A stretch of DNA of 64,000 nt from Caulobacterales bacterium 32-69-10. GTDB taxonomy: Bacteria; Pseudomonadota; Alphaproteobacteria; Caulobacterales; Caulobacteraceae. The notes below the pieces were generated by a model, which saw only the letters and a program-made list of their open reading frames with translations, was not told where the DNA came from and made no database searches. This document shows, piece by piece, positions 26,750 through 36,827 of this stretch. The position numbers were made by a program, and so were the translations under genes. Position 1 is the first letter of the stretch. Each line of letters begins with the position of its first letter. The DNA lies in assembly GCA_002280485.1 (NCBI GenBank), contig NCED01000011.1:29719-93718 (forward strand). Direction: 5' to 3'.

Positions 26750-27381
26750 GCGACGTCGAGCGCATGGTCGAGGCCCTGCTGTTCGCCGCCGCCGAACCGC
26801 TCAGCGCCGCCGACCTCGCCGCGCGCCTGCCGGAGGGCGCCGACGTGGGCCGGGCCCTGGCCGCCTTGCGGGGCCGCTATGACGGCCGCGGCGTGGAGCT
26901 GGAGTGCGTCGCCGACCGCTGGCGCTTCCGCACCGCCCCGGACCTCGCCTTCCTGATGAACGAGGAGCGCCAGGAGACCCGGCGCCTCTCCAAGGCGGCG
27001 ATGGAGACCCTGGCCATCATCGCCTACCACCAGCCGGTGACCCGGGCCGAGGTCGAGTCGGTCCGCGGCGTGGGGCTGAGCCGCGGCACCCTCGACCTGC
27101 TGCTGGAGCTGGGCTGGGTGAGGATGCGGGGCCGCCGCCGCTCGCCCGGCCGCCCCGTCACCTATGGCACCACCGACGCCTTCCTCGAGCATTTCGGCCT
27201 GGCCTCCCTCATCGACCTGCCCGGCGCCGCCGAGATGAAGGCCGCCGGCCTGCTCGACATGGACCTGCCGCCGGATTTCGATGTGCCGAACCCGGCGATG
27301 GCGCCGTCGGACGAAGATCCCCTCGACGGCGACGAGGCGCCGGAGTTCCAGCAGGACTTCCTGGGAGAGGAGGGCCGCTAA
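26746..27381 (+). CDS. scpB: Segregation and condensation protein B
   Basis: A 211-residue protein with two winged-helix domains (about 1-80 and 85-160). Diagnostic text is 'VEALLFAAAEPLSAADLA' and 'ALETLAIIAYHQPVTRAEVE'-like (here METLAIIAYHQPVTRAEVES), then 'GRPVTYGTTDAFLEHFGL'. An acidic C-terminal tail of about 45 residues follows. It dimerises and binds ScpA in condensin. Its stop overlaps the convergent CHAT gene by 3 bases. Confidence 0.92.
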   Translation: MSDVERMVEALLFAAAEPLSAADLAARLPEGADVGRALAALRGRYDGRGVELECVADRWRFRTAPDLAFLMNEERQETRRLSKAAMETLAIIAYHQPVTRAEVESVRGVGLSRGTLDLLLELGWVRMRGRRRSPGRPVTYGTTDAFLEHFGLASLIDLPGAAEMKAAGLLDMDLPPDFDVPNPAMAPSDEDPLDGDEAPEFQQDFLGEEGR

Positions 27382-30300
27382 GGCGGTGCCGCGAGATGGA
27401 AGATGGCGGCGTCCCCGCCGATCGATCCGCCCACCCGGATGTCGGATGGGTCGCCGGCCTCGGCGGCCGAGACGAACAGGTCCGAGCCGGAGTCGAGCAT
27501 CCTGGGCGCCGAGGCGGTCCCGTCGGGGCCGAGGGTGAGCAGCATGGCCCCGCGCAGGACGCGCAGGTCGTTGGGGTCATAGCCCCGCGACCGGGGCCGC
27601 CGACCGTAGTCCACTACCGTTTCCTTGCTGGCCGCGAGGAAGGTGCGTCCGTCCGGCAGGGCCTGCAGCGCCCTGGCCTCCGAGGCCCCGGCGCTGGCGT
27701 CGGTGAACAGCGCCCTTGTCTGCAACGCTCCGTCGGCCGCCAGGACGGCGGCGCGCGCCTCGGACCGGCAGTCGGCCCGGAACGAACCGGCGAGCAGGGC
27801 CCGGCCGTCGCCGGCCAGGGCGGAGGTGACGATCAGGCCGCGGACGACCCGCCCGGCCAGCCGGCGCCCCGTGAGGCTGTCGCGCAGCTCGATCCAGGTG
27901 ACGGGCTCGGCCCTGCAGGCGGGGCGATCATACTCGTCCCCCGTGGATGGGCGCGGGAAGATGGCGTAGCGCTGGGTATAGGTCAGCAGCAGCCGATCGC
28001 CGAGCGCGGTCAAGGTGGCCTCGTCGACGACCGCCCCCTTGTCCAGCGCGACCTCGGCCAGGGGCTTCGGCGACAGGGACGCGTCGAGGGCGAAGAGTTC
28101 GAGCCGGGAATCCGCTCCGCCACGCGTCAGGTCGCGGCCGGCGGTGGCGAAGACGGCGCGGTCGGCGCCGGCCGGGACGGCGGCGAGAACGAAGGTGTCT
28201 AGCCCTGGCGGGGTTTCGCCCCGCCAGGTCTTGCCCGGAGTCCCCGTCACGATCTCGAACGTCTCGAGGACAGGGGCCGCGCGGCCCTGCGCGTCCGTGG
28301 CGTAGCCTCCGACCACGGCGCTTGACCCGAGGGGGAACAGCACCCGCATCGCCCCGGTCTCCTGGCTCTCGCGCCGCCACGCGGGCGCGCCGTCCGCGAC
28401 GGCCGCGACCCCTGAGGCGCTGCGGCCGCCGGCGTCGGCGTCGGCGATGAACCGCGCCAGGGTCCGGCCGCCCGAGCGAGCCAGGGCCAGGACCTCGCCG
28501 CCGCTCGCCGTGTGGGTGAGGGCCTCGACCGAGGCGACCCTGGCCCCAGCCGGCGCGGGCGCGCGGGCGGTTCCGCCGTCGCCCAACACCACGAAGGGCG
28601 CCCAGAAGCGGGGGTGCAGATAGGCGCGGCCCGGCGGGGCGGCGAGGAAGGCGCGCTGGGCCGTCGCCAGGGCGGCGGCGGGCGACTGCCCGGGCCTGGC
28701 GCGCAGGCCTGCGAAGACGGCGGAGACGACATGGCGGCTGGTCGAGGATTCCACCGGCCACAGGGTCGCCAGCGTCGAAGGGACTCCGGCGACTGCGAAG
28801 GCCGAGGCGAGCGCCGGCAATTCGGCGGACATCTGGGTAAGGTCGAAATTGGCGGTGTTGCAGGCGGACAGGGCGACGAACCAGGCCGACAGGTTGAGGT
28901 CGGCGATCTCGTTGGCGGTCAGCAGGCCGTCGTTGGCGGAATCGGCGGCCGAAACGGGGGTCAGGGCCAGGGCCGGCTCGGCCAGGCCCTGCAGATCGTC
29001 ACGGATCAGCCCGTGGGTGGCGAAGGACAGATAGCGGTAGGAGCCCAGGAGCTGACTGCGGAAGCCCTGCTCGGTCGCCGCTTCGCCGACCAGGATCTTG
29101 GTGTCGCGGAATCCGTTCGCCGACTGAAGCAGCTCGTCGCGGGTGTCGGGCAGGGGCGGCAGGGTTGCGAGCTGGAGACTGGGCCGGACGCCGGCGAGCA
29201 GCAGCCTGGTCCGGTCGGCGCCTCCCGCGGCGGCGCCGGTGAGGACCGGATCGCCGAGGCCCAGGAAGTCGAAGTCGGCGGCGGGGACGGCCCGCGACCG
29301 GGCGGCGACGAGGGCGCTGGCCGATCCGGCGTAGGTCACCGCATGCCGGCGCACCAGCCAGCCGGCGGCGGCCAGATCGTAGCCCTGGCCCGCCTTGGGC
29401 GGCGCCTGCGCGAGCAGGGCCGTGATCGGCACAGCGGTGAGGGACACGCTGGGCAGCCACAGGATGTGGTCGCCGGGTTTCAGGCAGCCCTCGAAGGGCC
29501 GGATCAGAGCGTCGTAGAGGCGGACCGCAGCTTCGGCCGGGAACTGGGAATCGAGCGCGTCGGACGGGGCGTGGCCGGCGGTCAGCGAGGCCTGCACCAC
29601 CCGGCTGTCGAGCTGCAGCCTGTTCAGGTCGACCGCCTGGGCGGCGCGGCGGGTCGTGTCGCGCCGGACGCACATATAGGCGAGCCCGCCCATGACGGGG
29701 GCGGTGGTCAGGACCGCCTCGTCCGGGGCGAGGGTCGCCTGCAGCCGCTCCAGCCCGACCAGGTTGGAGCCGGAGGCGACGACGCCGGCCTCGGCCAGCC
29801 CGGCGCGCGCCGCTTCGACGCCGGCGTCGAAGTCGCGGAAGGCCATGCGCTCGCCGGGATCATAGGCCAGCGGCTTGGGGGTCGGCGGGGCGGCGAGGCC
29901 CGCGGCGGTCCTTTGCAGGGCCTCGCGCTCCAGCCGGTCGCGACGGGCGTGCAGCCGCAGCGCCTGGTGGACGACGCGCCGCTGGATCGGGTCCTTGGCC
30001 TGGCCGAGCACGGCGAGGGCGTCGGCGTCGAAGGACGGTCCCCGGCGGCCGGCGAGCTGGAACAGGGCGAAGTCGGTGTCGGGGTCGTTCGCCCCTCCGG
30101 CCGCCTGGGTCAGAGCCAGGGCGATCAGCAGCTGCTCGACCGTGCTCGGCCGTCGCCAGGCTCCGAAGCCGGCGGGCGGGATCCGGCGGGCGCCGTCCAC
30201 GATCCTGCGTCCCGCCTCCACCAGCAGCGCCTGTCTGCGCGGTCCGGGGGCGAGGGCCAGGGCCGTTCCGACGGCCCGGTAGGCGGCCATCGCCCGATCG

Positions 30301-31415
30301 GTGGACGGGACGGTGCGGAAGTCGATCGGCCGCGACAGGGCGGTCGCGGCGGCGCGATCGGGCTTCTGCTCCAGGGCGCCGACCAGGGCCCGGGCCGCCA
30401 GATAGGTCACCTCGTCGAACGACTGGGGCGCCTGGCCGCCCCGGCGTGCAGACGGGTGGCGCTCCAGGGCGGCGCGGGCGGCGGGTAGGTCGCCGGCGGC
30501 CGCGGCCACCACCGTCTTGAGCGTCAGGATCTCGCCGAGCAGGACGTCGCGGGCCGCCTGGTCCAGGTCCAGACCTGCGGCGACGGCGGCGCCGGCGTCG
30601 AGGGCGGCGGCGGCCCCCTTGAGATCCCCGATCTCCTCCAGCAGCTGGCCCCGCGCCAGATGGAAGGCTGCGGCGTCCGGGCTGGCGGGGGCTAGGGCCC
30701 GCTCCACCGCCGGCCCGGTCGCCTTGTAGAGGCCGTAGGCGCGCTCGGTCTCGCCGATCGCCATCAGGATCGAGAGGGCCTGGGAGAGGGTCCAAGCCAC
30801 GGTGAAGCGCCCGTTCTGCGGGTTCTCGAGCGTCGCGACGACCGACAGGGCCTTGTCCACGGCGCGGCTGGCTTCGGCGTCGCGGTCCTGGGCCATCAGC
30901 ACCTGCGCCGCCAGCATCTGGCGACGGATGTAGAGGTCGGGGTTGGAGGGGTCCTCGGCCTTCCAGGGCGCCCCGTCGAGGATCGTCGCCGTCACGGCCT
31001 TCGAGCGCAGCGAGAGGCGGCCGTAGTCGAAATAGTAGGCCGCCCGGCGGGCGAGGTCGGCCCTTACCGCCGGCGGGGCCGCGGCGGCGAGGGGCTCGGC
31101 CGCGGCCGCGTACTGGGGCCCGTACTCGGCCACGCATGCGTCGTCCTGCAGGTGGATGCAGATGTCGAGCAGGGTCTCCAGCACCGGCAGCCTGGCCGCC
31201 GGCGCGGCCGCGGCGGGGTCTGCGAGCATCCGGACGAGGGCCCCCCGCGCCGCGCCCGGCTTGCCCTGAAAATAGAGTTCGGCCGCGCGCGCCGCGCCGG
31301 TGGGGCTGACCTGCGCAGCCCCGGCGGCGGAACTCGCGCTCAAGGCGATCAGGCTTGCGAACGCAACAAGAACGGCTAGGGTGGGGCGGCGAGGGGACAC
31401 CAGGGGGCGATCCAT
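27378..31415 (-). CDS. Exported CHAT-domain protease with helical repeats and a beta-rich C-terminal domain
   Basis: A 1345-residue protein from ATG 31413-31415. It has a signal peptide (about 1-34), then about 500 residues of Ala-rich helical repeats of TPR type. The CHAT caspase-like domain (about 560-955) has His801 in 'YRYLSFATHGLIRDD' and Cys852 in FVALSACNTANFD, the expected His-Cys dyad. It ends with RFWAPFVVLGDGG. The last 390 residues are beta-rich with repeated 'DGRxLLAG'-like blades, suggesting a propeller. A GTG at 31398-31400 also gives a good signal peptide. The start codon overlaps that of the divergent trypsin-like gene. CHAT enzymes usually cleave partner proteins; the target is unknown. 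Confidence 0.85.
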   Translation of the reverse strand: MDRPLVSPRRPTLAVLVAFASLIALSASSAAGAAQVSPTGAARAAELYFQGKPGAARGALVRMLADPAAAAPAARLPVLETLLDICIHLQDDACVAEYGPQYAAAAEPLAAAAPPAVRADLARRAAYYFDYGRLSLRSKAVTATILDGAPWKAEDPSNPDLYIRRQMLAAQVLMAQDRDAEASRAVDKALSVVATLENPQNGRFTVAWTLSQALSILMAIGETERAYGLYKATGPAVERALAPASPDAAAFHLARGQLLEEIGDLKGAAAALDAGAAVAAGLDLDQAARDVLLGEILTLKTVVAAAAGDLPAARAALERHPSARRGGQAPQSFDEVTYLAARALVGALEQKPDRAAATALSRPIDFRTVPSTDRAMAAYRAVGTALALAPGPRRQALLVEAGRRIVDGARRIPPAGFGAWRRPSTVEQLLIALALTQAAGGANDPDTDFALFQLAGRRGPSFDADALAVLGQAKDPIQRRVVHQALRLHARRDRLEREALQRTAAGLAAPPTPKPLAYDPGERMAFRDFDAGVEAARAGLAEAGVVASGSNLVGLERLQATLAPDEAVLTTAPVMGGLAYMCVRRDTTRRAAQAVDLNRLQLDSRVVQASLTAGHAPSDALDSQFPAEAAVRLYDALIRPFEGCLKPGDHILWLPSVSLTAVPITALLAQAPPKAGQGYDLAAAGWLVRRHAVTYAGSASALVAARSRAVPAADFDFLGLGDPVLTGAAAGGADRTRLLLAGVRPSLQLATLPPLPDTRDELLQSANGFRDTKILVGEAATEQGFRSQLLGSYRYLSFATHGLIRDDLQGLAEPALALTPVSAADSANDGLLTANEIADLNLSAWFVALSACNTANFDLTQMSAELPALASAFAVAGVPSTLATLWPVESSTSRHVVSAVFAGLRARPGQSPAAALATAQRAFLAAPPGRAYLHPRFWAPFVVLGDGGTARAPAPAGARVASVEALTHTASGGEVLALARSGGRTLARFIADADAGGRSASGVAAVADGAPAWRRESQETGAMRVLFPLGSSAVVGGYATDAQGRAAPVLETFEIVTGTPGKTWRGETPPGLDTFVLAAVPAGADRAVFATAGRDLTRGGADSRLELFALDASLSPKPLAEVALDKGAVVDEATLTALGDRLLLTYTQRYAIFPRPSTGDEYDRPACRAEPVTWIELRDSLTGRRLAGRVVRGLIVTSALAGDGRALLAGSFRADCRSEARAAVLAADGALQTRALFTDASAGASEARALQALPDGRTFLAASKETVVDYGRRPRSRGYDPNDLRVLRGAMLLTLGPDGTASAPRMLDSGSDLFVSAAEAGDPSDIRVGGSIGGDAAIFHLAAPP

Positions 31416-32613
31416 GCGGTTAGTGATTCTCGGCGCGGCTGTGCTGACCCTTGTGGGTGCATCATACGGCTCGCTGGCGGCGCAGGAAGCCGCTTTCGGG
31501 GCCATGCCGAAGGTCGCCGGCCGTCCTGCCGCCAAGCCGTCGATCAAGCTGCCACAAGCGGAGGTGGAGGGTGTTTCGGCGCAAGCGGCCCGGTTCTCCG
31601 CCACGCTTGGCGCGCTCCAGCCGGACGCCCGGGCGGCCACCCGCGGGGCCAAGGAAATCCAGGTCTACCAACAGGCGGCTCCCTCGGTCGTCCTGGTGGT
31701 GACCACCGACGCGTTCGGGTCCGGCGCTCTCGTCGCCGCGGACGGCAAGATCGTCACCAACCTGCACGTGGTCGAGGACAACGACGAGGTGGGGGTCATC
31801 TTCAAGCCGGCGACCGACGGCGCCGAGCCGACAGCCGCCGACATGCGCATCGCCAAGGTCATTCGCCGGGACGAGGTCGCCGACCTCGCCCTGCTGCAGG
31901 TGAGCGATATCCCCTCCGGGGTGAAGCCCTTGGCCCTGGGCGCGTCGAGCGCCGTTCCGGTGGGGTCGGACGTCCACGCCATCGGCCATCCGACGGGCGA
32001 GTCCTGGACCTACACCCGCGGCATCGTCAGCCAGGTGCGCAAGGACTACGCCTGGCAGGCGGAGGATCGGCTCAAACACACCGCCACGGTGATCCAGACC
32101 CAGACGCCGATCAATCCCGGCAACTCCGGCGGGCCGCTGATCGACGACACTCTGCAGATTGTCGGCATCAACAGCTTCAAGGGCGACGGGGAGGGGCTTA
32201 ACTTCGCCGTCTCGGCCGAGGACGTGAAGGCCTTCCTGGCCAGGACGGATGACCGACTGATCAGCGGCGGCCGCAAGGTCCGCGCCGCGGCGGCCAAGGC
32301 CTGCGAGGAGAAGGTCCTGGAAGAGGTGGCGATCTCCACGCCCAAGGGCATGATGTACGCGATCGACGGCGACTGCGATGACAAGCCCGACTTCGTGTTC
32401 ATGGAGCCCGAGGACGAGACCTTGCCTACGCGGGTGATCCTCGACGATGACATGGACGGGGTGATCGACACCGTGATCTTCGACGAAGGCCGGGACGGCG
32501 CGCCGGATTTCGCCCTGTTCGACACCGACAAGAACGGCAAGCCCGACATGCGCGGCGACTATCGCAAGGGCGAGGACGAACCCTACCGGTGGGAGAAGAT
32601 CCAGGAGCCCTGA
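31414..32613 (+). CDS. Exported trypsin-like serine protease with Asp-rich C-terminal repeats
   Basis: A 399-residue protein with signal peptide (1-23, ending LAAQ). The chymotrypsin-fold domain (about 80-280) has an intact triad: His118 in VTNLHVVED, Asp157 in EVADLALL and Ser238 in NPGNSGGPL, as in HtrA/S1C proteases. No PDZ domain follows. Residues 318-379 instead hold four short repeats of the type DxDxDGxxD (such as DDDMDGVID and DTDKNGKPD), resembling calcium-binding thrombospondin-3 or dockerin loops. An AGGGGG stretch lies upstream of ATG 31414. It pairs head to head with the CHAT protease gene. Confidence 0.85.
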   Translation: MRLVILGAAVLTLVGASYGSLAAQEAAFGAMPKVAGRPAAKPSIKLPQAEVEGVSAQAARFSATLGALQPDARAATRGAKEIQVYQQAAPSVVLVVTTDAFGSGALVAADGKIVTNLHVVEDNDEVGVIFKPATDGAEPTAADMRIAKVIRRDEVADLALLQVSDIPSGVKPLALGASSAVPVGSDVHAIGHPTGESWTYTRGIVSQVRKDYAWQAEDRLKHTATVIQTQTPINPGNSGGPLIDDTLQIVGINSFKGDGEGLNFAVSAEDVKAFLARTDDRLISGGRKVRAAAAKACEEKVLEEVAISTPKGMMYAIDGDCDDKPDFVFMEPEDETLPTRVILDDDMDGVIDTVIFDEGRDGAPDFALFDTDKNGKPDMRGDYRKGEDEPYRWEKIQEP

Positions 32614-32661
32614 ACCGCGGAGGCCGTTGCGCGACGGGCCTCTTCCTGTCAGAGCCGGATC

Positions 32662-33882
<1,221 letters not shown>

Positions 33883-33886
<4 letters not shown>

Positions 33887-34341
33887 GCACGACCGACACC
33901 GCAACCACCAATGCTACCGGGCGCCTGAAGCTCCTGGCCGAGGACGCCGACGACCTGTCCGTGATCTCCGCCGCCCTGCAGGACGCGGTGGCCAAGGTCG
34001 GCGACATCGACTTCGATCCGCAGGGCAAGCGCCTGACCGTCGCCTTCAACCGCTTCCGCTGGGAAGCCGGGGAGGGCCAGCGCGTGCGGGCCGGCCTGCA
34101 GTTCGGCGGCGTGCTGAAGTGCCAGGCGCGGCGCATCCGCCGGGACGCCGCCGACGCGGTGGTCGAGCTCCTGGCGATCAGCTTCGAGCCGGGCGAGGGC
34201 GAGGAGAATCCCGGCGGGACGGTGGTGATGCATTTCGCCGGCGACGCCGACCTGCGCTGCGAGGTCGAGTGCATAGACGCGGCCCTCGCCGACGTGTCCG
34301 AGCCCTGGCCGACCAAGCGCACGCCGGGACATGCCACTTAG
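33883..34341 (+). CDS. DUF2948 family protein
   Basis: A 152-residue cytosolic protein whose ATG overlaps the murA TGA. The core '[20 protein letters not shown]' and '[11 protein letters not shown]' match a conserved alphaproteobacterial family of unknown function encoded between murA and hisD. No catalytic motif is evident. Position and overlap suggest co-expression with murA. Confidence 0.8.
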
Positions 34342-34343
34342 GT

Positions 34344-34498
34344 CCTTCTCGCCCTCGGGGGAGAAGGTGTCAGCCGCAGGCTGACGGATGAGGGGCCGCG
34401 CGAACGGTCGATCGTCCTGTACGGCCCCCTTCGTCGCTTCGCGCCGACACCCCTCATCCGCCGGCTTCGCCGCCACCTTCTCCCCCAAGGGGAGAAGG
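34344..34498. repeat. Long palindromic intergenic repeat (family B), copy 2
   Basis: Outer arms CCTTCTCGCCCTCGGGGGAG and CTCCCCCAAGGGGAGAAGG; inner arms GGATGAGGGG and CCCCTCATCC. It fills the space between the DUF2948 gene and hisD, both on the plus strand, so it would be transcribed in the middle of the run. Confidence 0.8.
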
Positions 34499-34536
34499 GA
34501 ACTGGACTTTCCGCCTCAAACCGCCATTTCAGCCCC

Positions 34537-35817
34537 ATGCGCCGCTTCACCTTCGACAACCCCGGTTTCGAGACCGCCTTCGCCGCCTTCCTGGACGAGC
34601 GGCGCGGGTCGCCGCCGGACGTGGACGCGGCGGTGGCCGAGATCATCGCGCGGGTGAAGGCCGACGGCCTGCCGGCCGTGCTCGACTACGCCCGCCGCTT
34701 CGACAAGGCCGACCTGACCGAGGCCACCATCAAGGTGACGGCCGACGAGATCGCCGCCGGCGCGGAAGCGTGCGAGCCCAAGGTCCGCGAGGCCATCGCC
34801 TTCGCCGCCGCCCGCATCCGCCGCTATCACGAACGCCAGCGCCCCGCTGACGCCCGCTTCATCGACGAGGACGGGGTGGAGCTGGGCTGGCGCTGGACGG
34901 CCCTGGAGTCGGTGGGGGTCTATGTGCCCGGCGGCCGGGCCGCCTATCCGTCCACCGTGCTGATGAACGCCGTGCCGGCCCAGGTCGCGGGGGTCGAGCG
35001 CATCGCCATGGTCACGCCCCCCGGGCGGATGGCCCCGGCGGTGCTGGCGGCCGCCCAGGAGGCCGGGGTCACCGAGATCTGGCGCATCGGCGGGGCCCAC
35101 GCCTGCGCCGCCCTGGCCTATGGCGCCGGCCCCATTCGCCCCGTCGACAAGATCGTCGGCCCCGGCAACGCCTATGTCACCGCCGCCAAGCGCCGGCTTT
35201 ACGGGGTGGTGGGCATCGACGCCCTGGCCGGCCCGTCCGAGATCGTGGTGGTGGCCGACGCCGCCAACGACCCCGAGTGGATCGCCGCCGACCTGTTGTC
35301 CCAGGCCGAGCACGACCCCGACGCCCAGTCGATTCTGATCACCCCGGACGCGGACTTCGCCCAGGCCGTGGCCGAGGCGGTGGAGCGCCAGCTCGCCGTC
35401 CTGGCCACGGGCGAGGACGCCGCCGCCTCGTGGGCGGCGCACGGGGCGGTGATCATCGCGCCCCTGTCGGCCTCCGCAGCCCTGGTCGACCGAATCGCCC
35501 CCGAGCACGTCGAGTTCGCGGTCGAGGACCCGGAGGCCCTGGCCGCCCCGGTGCGCCACGCCGGCGCGATCTTCCTGGGCCGCCTGACGCCAGAGGCCAT
35601 CGGCGACTATGTGGCCGGGTCCAACCACGTCCTGCCGACCAGCCGGGCGGCGCGGTTCTCGTCGGGCCTGTCGATCTACGACTTCCTCAAGCGCAGCTCG
35701 ATCGTGCGCTGCGACGCGGCCTCGTTCGCCAAACTGGCCCCGCACACCGTGGCCCTGGCCGAGGCGGAGGGTTTGCCGGCCCATGCGCGGTCGGCGGCGA
35801 TCAGGATGAAGCCCTAA
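34537..35817 (+). CDS. hisD: Histidinol dehydrogenase
   Basis: A 426-residue protein of normal length. Recognisable blocks are 'VGVYVPGGRAAYPSTVLMN', 'IVGPGNAYVTAAKRRLYG', 'DLLSQAEHDPDAQSIL' (substrate and zinc-binding Glu/His) and 'GSNHVLPTSRAARFSSGLS'. It oxidises histidinol to histidine in two NAD-dependent steps. It lies downstream of murA-DUF2948 and upstream of a UPF0262 gene, a conserved alphaproteobacterial order without other his genes. Confidence 0.95.
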   Translation: MRRFTFDNPGFETAFAAFLDERRGSPPDVDAAVAEIIARVKADGLPAVLDYARRFDKADLTEATIKVTADEIAAGAEACEPKVREAIAFAAARIRRYHERQRPADARFIDEDGVELGWRWTALESVGVYVPGGRAAYPSTVLMNAVPAQVAGVERIAMVTPPGRMAPAVLAAAQEAGVTEIWRIGGAHACAALAYGAGPIRPVDKIVGPGNAYVTAAKRRLYGVVGIDALAGPSEIVVVADAANDPEWIAADLLSQAEHDPDAQSILITPDADFAQAVAEAVERQLAVLATGEDAAASWAAHGAVIIAPLSASAALVDRIAPEHVEFAVEDPEALAAPVRHAGAIFLGRLTPEAIGDYVAGSNHVLPTSRAARFSSGLSIYDFLKRSSIVRCDAASFAKLAPHTVALAEAEGLPAHARSAAIRMKP

Positions 35818-35880
35818 CTGCCGCGGGCGAAGGACGCAGTGACTTGCTGCGGCGCACCACTCACGCCACTCTCCGCCCCG

Positions 35881-36357
35881 ATGGACGAGGACCGCGACAA
35901 GCTGCGGCTGCGCAGCGTCGAGATCGACGAGGCTTCGCTCGCGCCCACGTCTCGGGACGTGGAGCATGAGCGCCAGATCGCCGTGTTCGACCTGATCGAG
36001 GCCAACTACTTCCATCCCGACGACGCCCCGGCCGGGCCCTACGACCTGAGGATCTCGCTGATCGACAACCGGCTGGCCCTGGACATCTCGGGCCCGGGCT
36101 ACGCCAAGCGGCACCTGCTCTCCCTGTCGCCGTTCCGGTCGGCGATCCGCGACTACTTCCTGATCTGCGAGAGCTATTACGACGCCATCCGCCATTCGAC
36201 GCCGAGCCAGATCGAGACCCTGGACATGGGTCGGCGCGGCCTGCACGACGAGGGCTCGGCCAAGCTGCGCGAGCGGCTGGAGGGCAAGGTGCGGCTGGAC
36301 CACGATACGGCCCGGCGGCTGTTCACCCTGATCTGCGCCCTGTATCGGCGGCCCTGA
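35881..36357 (+). CDS. UPF0262 family protein
   Basis: A 158-residue protein with the family blocks 'RDVEHERQIAVFDLIEANYF', 'GPYDLRISLIDNRLALDI' and 'PFRSAIRDYFLICESYYDAI'. The family is restricted to Alphaproteobacteria and its function is unknown. ATG 35881 (MDEDRDKLRL) is preferred over an earlier in-frame ATG at 35839. It overlaps the phosphatase gene by one base (TGATG). Confidence 0.85.
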   Translation: MDEDRDKLRLRSVEIDEASLAPTSRDVEHERQIAVFDLIEANYFHPDDAPAGPYDLRISLIDNRLALDISGPGYAKRHLLSLSPFRSAIRDYFLICESYYDAIRHSTPSQIETLDMGRRGLHDEGSAKLRERLEGKVRLDHDTARRLFTLICALYRRP

Positions 36358-36809
36358 TGGCGAACGATGCGAAACCGTCTGCGGTTCTGTTCGCCTGCAA
36401 CCTGAACCGGGTGCGCTCGCCCATGGCCGCGGCCCTGCTGCGCCGCCGCTTCGGCGACGCCATCGTGGCCGAGAGCTGCGGCCTGCGCCCCGCCGAGGAG
36501 ATCGACCCCTTCGTGGTGGCGGTGATGGACGAGTTGGGGCTGGACCTGGAGCATCATCGGCCCAAGGGCTTCGACGAGGTGGCCGAGATCCCCTTCGACC
36601 TCGTGGTGTCGCTGACGCCCGAGGCTCAGCACCGGGCGGTGGAGATGTCCCGGGATCGCGCGGTGGAGATCGAGTACTGGCCGACCTTCGACCCGACCCT
36701 GTCCGAGGGGTCGCGCGAGCAGCGGCTGGAGGCCTATCGCCTGGTCCGCGACGACCTCGACCGGCGCCTGGCCGAGCGGTTCGGCCGCCCATCGACCTTC
36801 GGCGGGTGA
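36357..36809 (+). CDS. Low-molecular-weight protein tyrosine phosphatase family protein
   Basis: A 150-residue protein. The P-loop C-x5-R-S is 'ACNLNRVRSPMA' (Cys14, Arg20) and a candidate general acid lies in 'YWPTFDPT'. The fold also hosts arsenate reductases of the ArsC/Wzb type, so the substrate is uncertain. It is translationally coupled to the upstream UPF0262 gene. In many relatives infA follows; here maf follows after 18 bases. Confidence 0.8.
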   Translation: MANDAKPSAVLFACNLNRVRSPMAAALLRRRFGDAIVAESCGLRPAEEIDPFVVAVMDELGLDLEHHRPKGFDEVAEIPFDLVVSLTPEAQHRAVEMSRDRAVEIEYWPTFDPTLSEGSREQRLEAYRLVRDDLDRRLAERFGRPSTFGG

Positions 36810-36827
36810 TCCGCCATAAGCGAGCCC

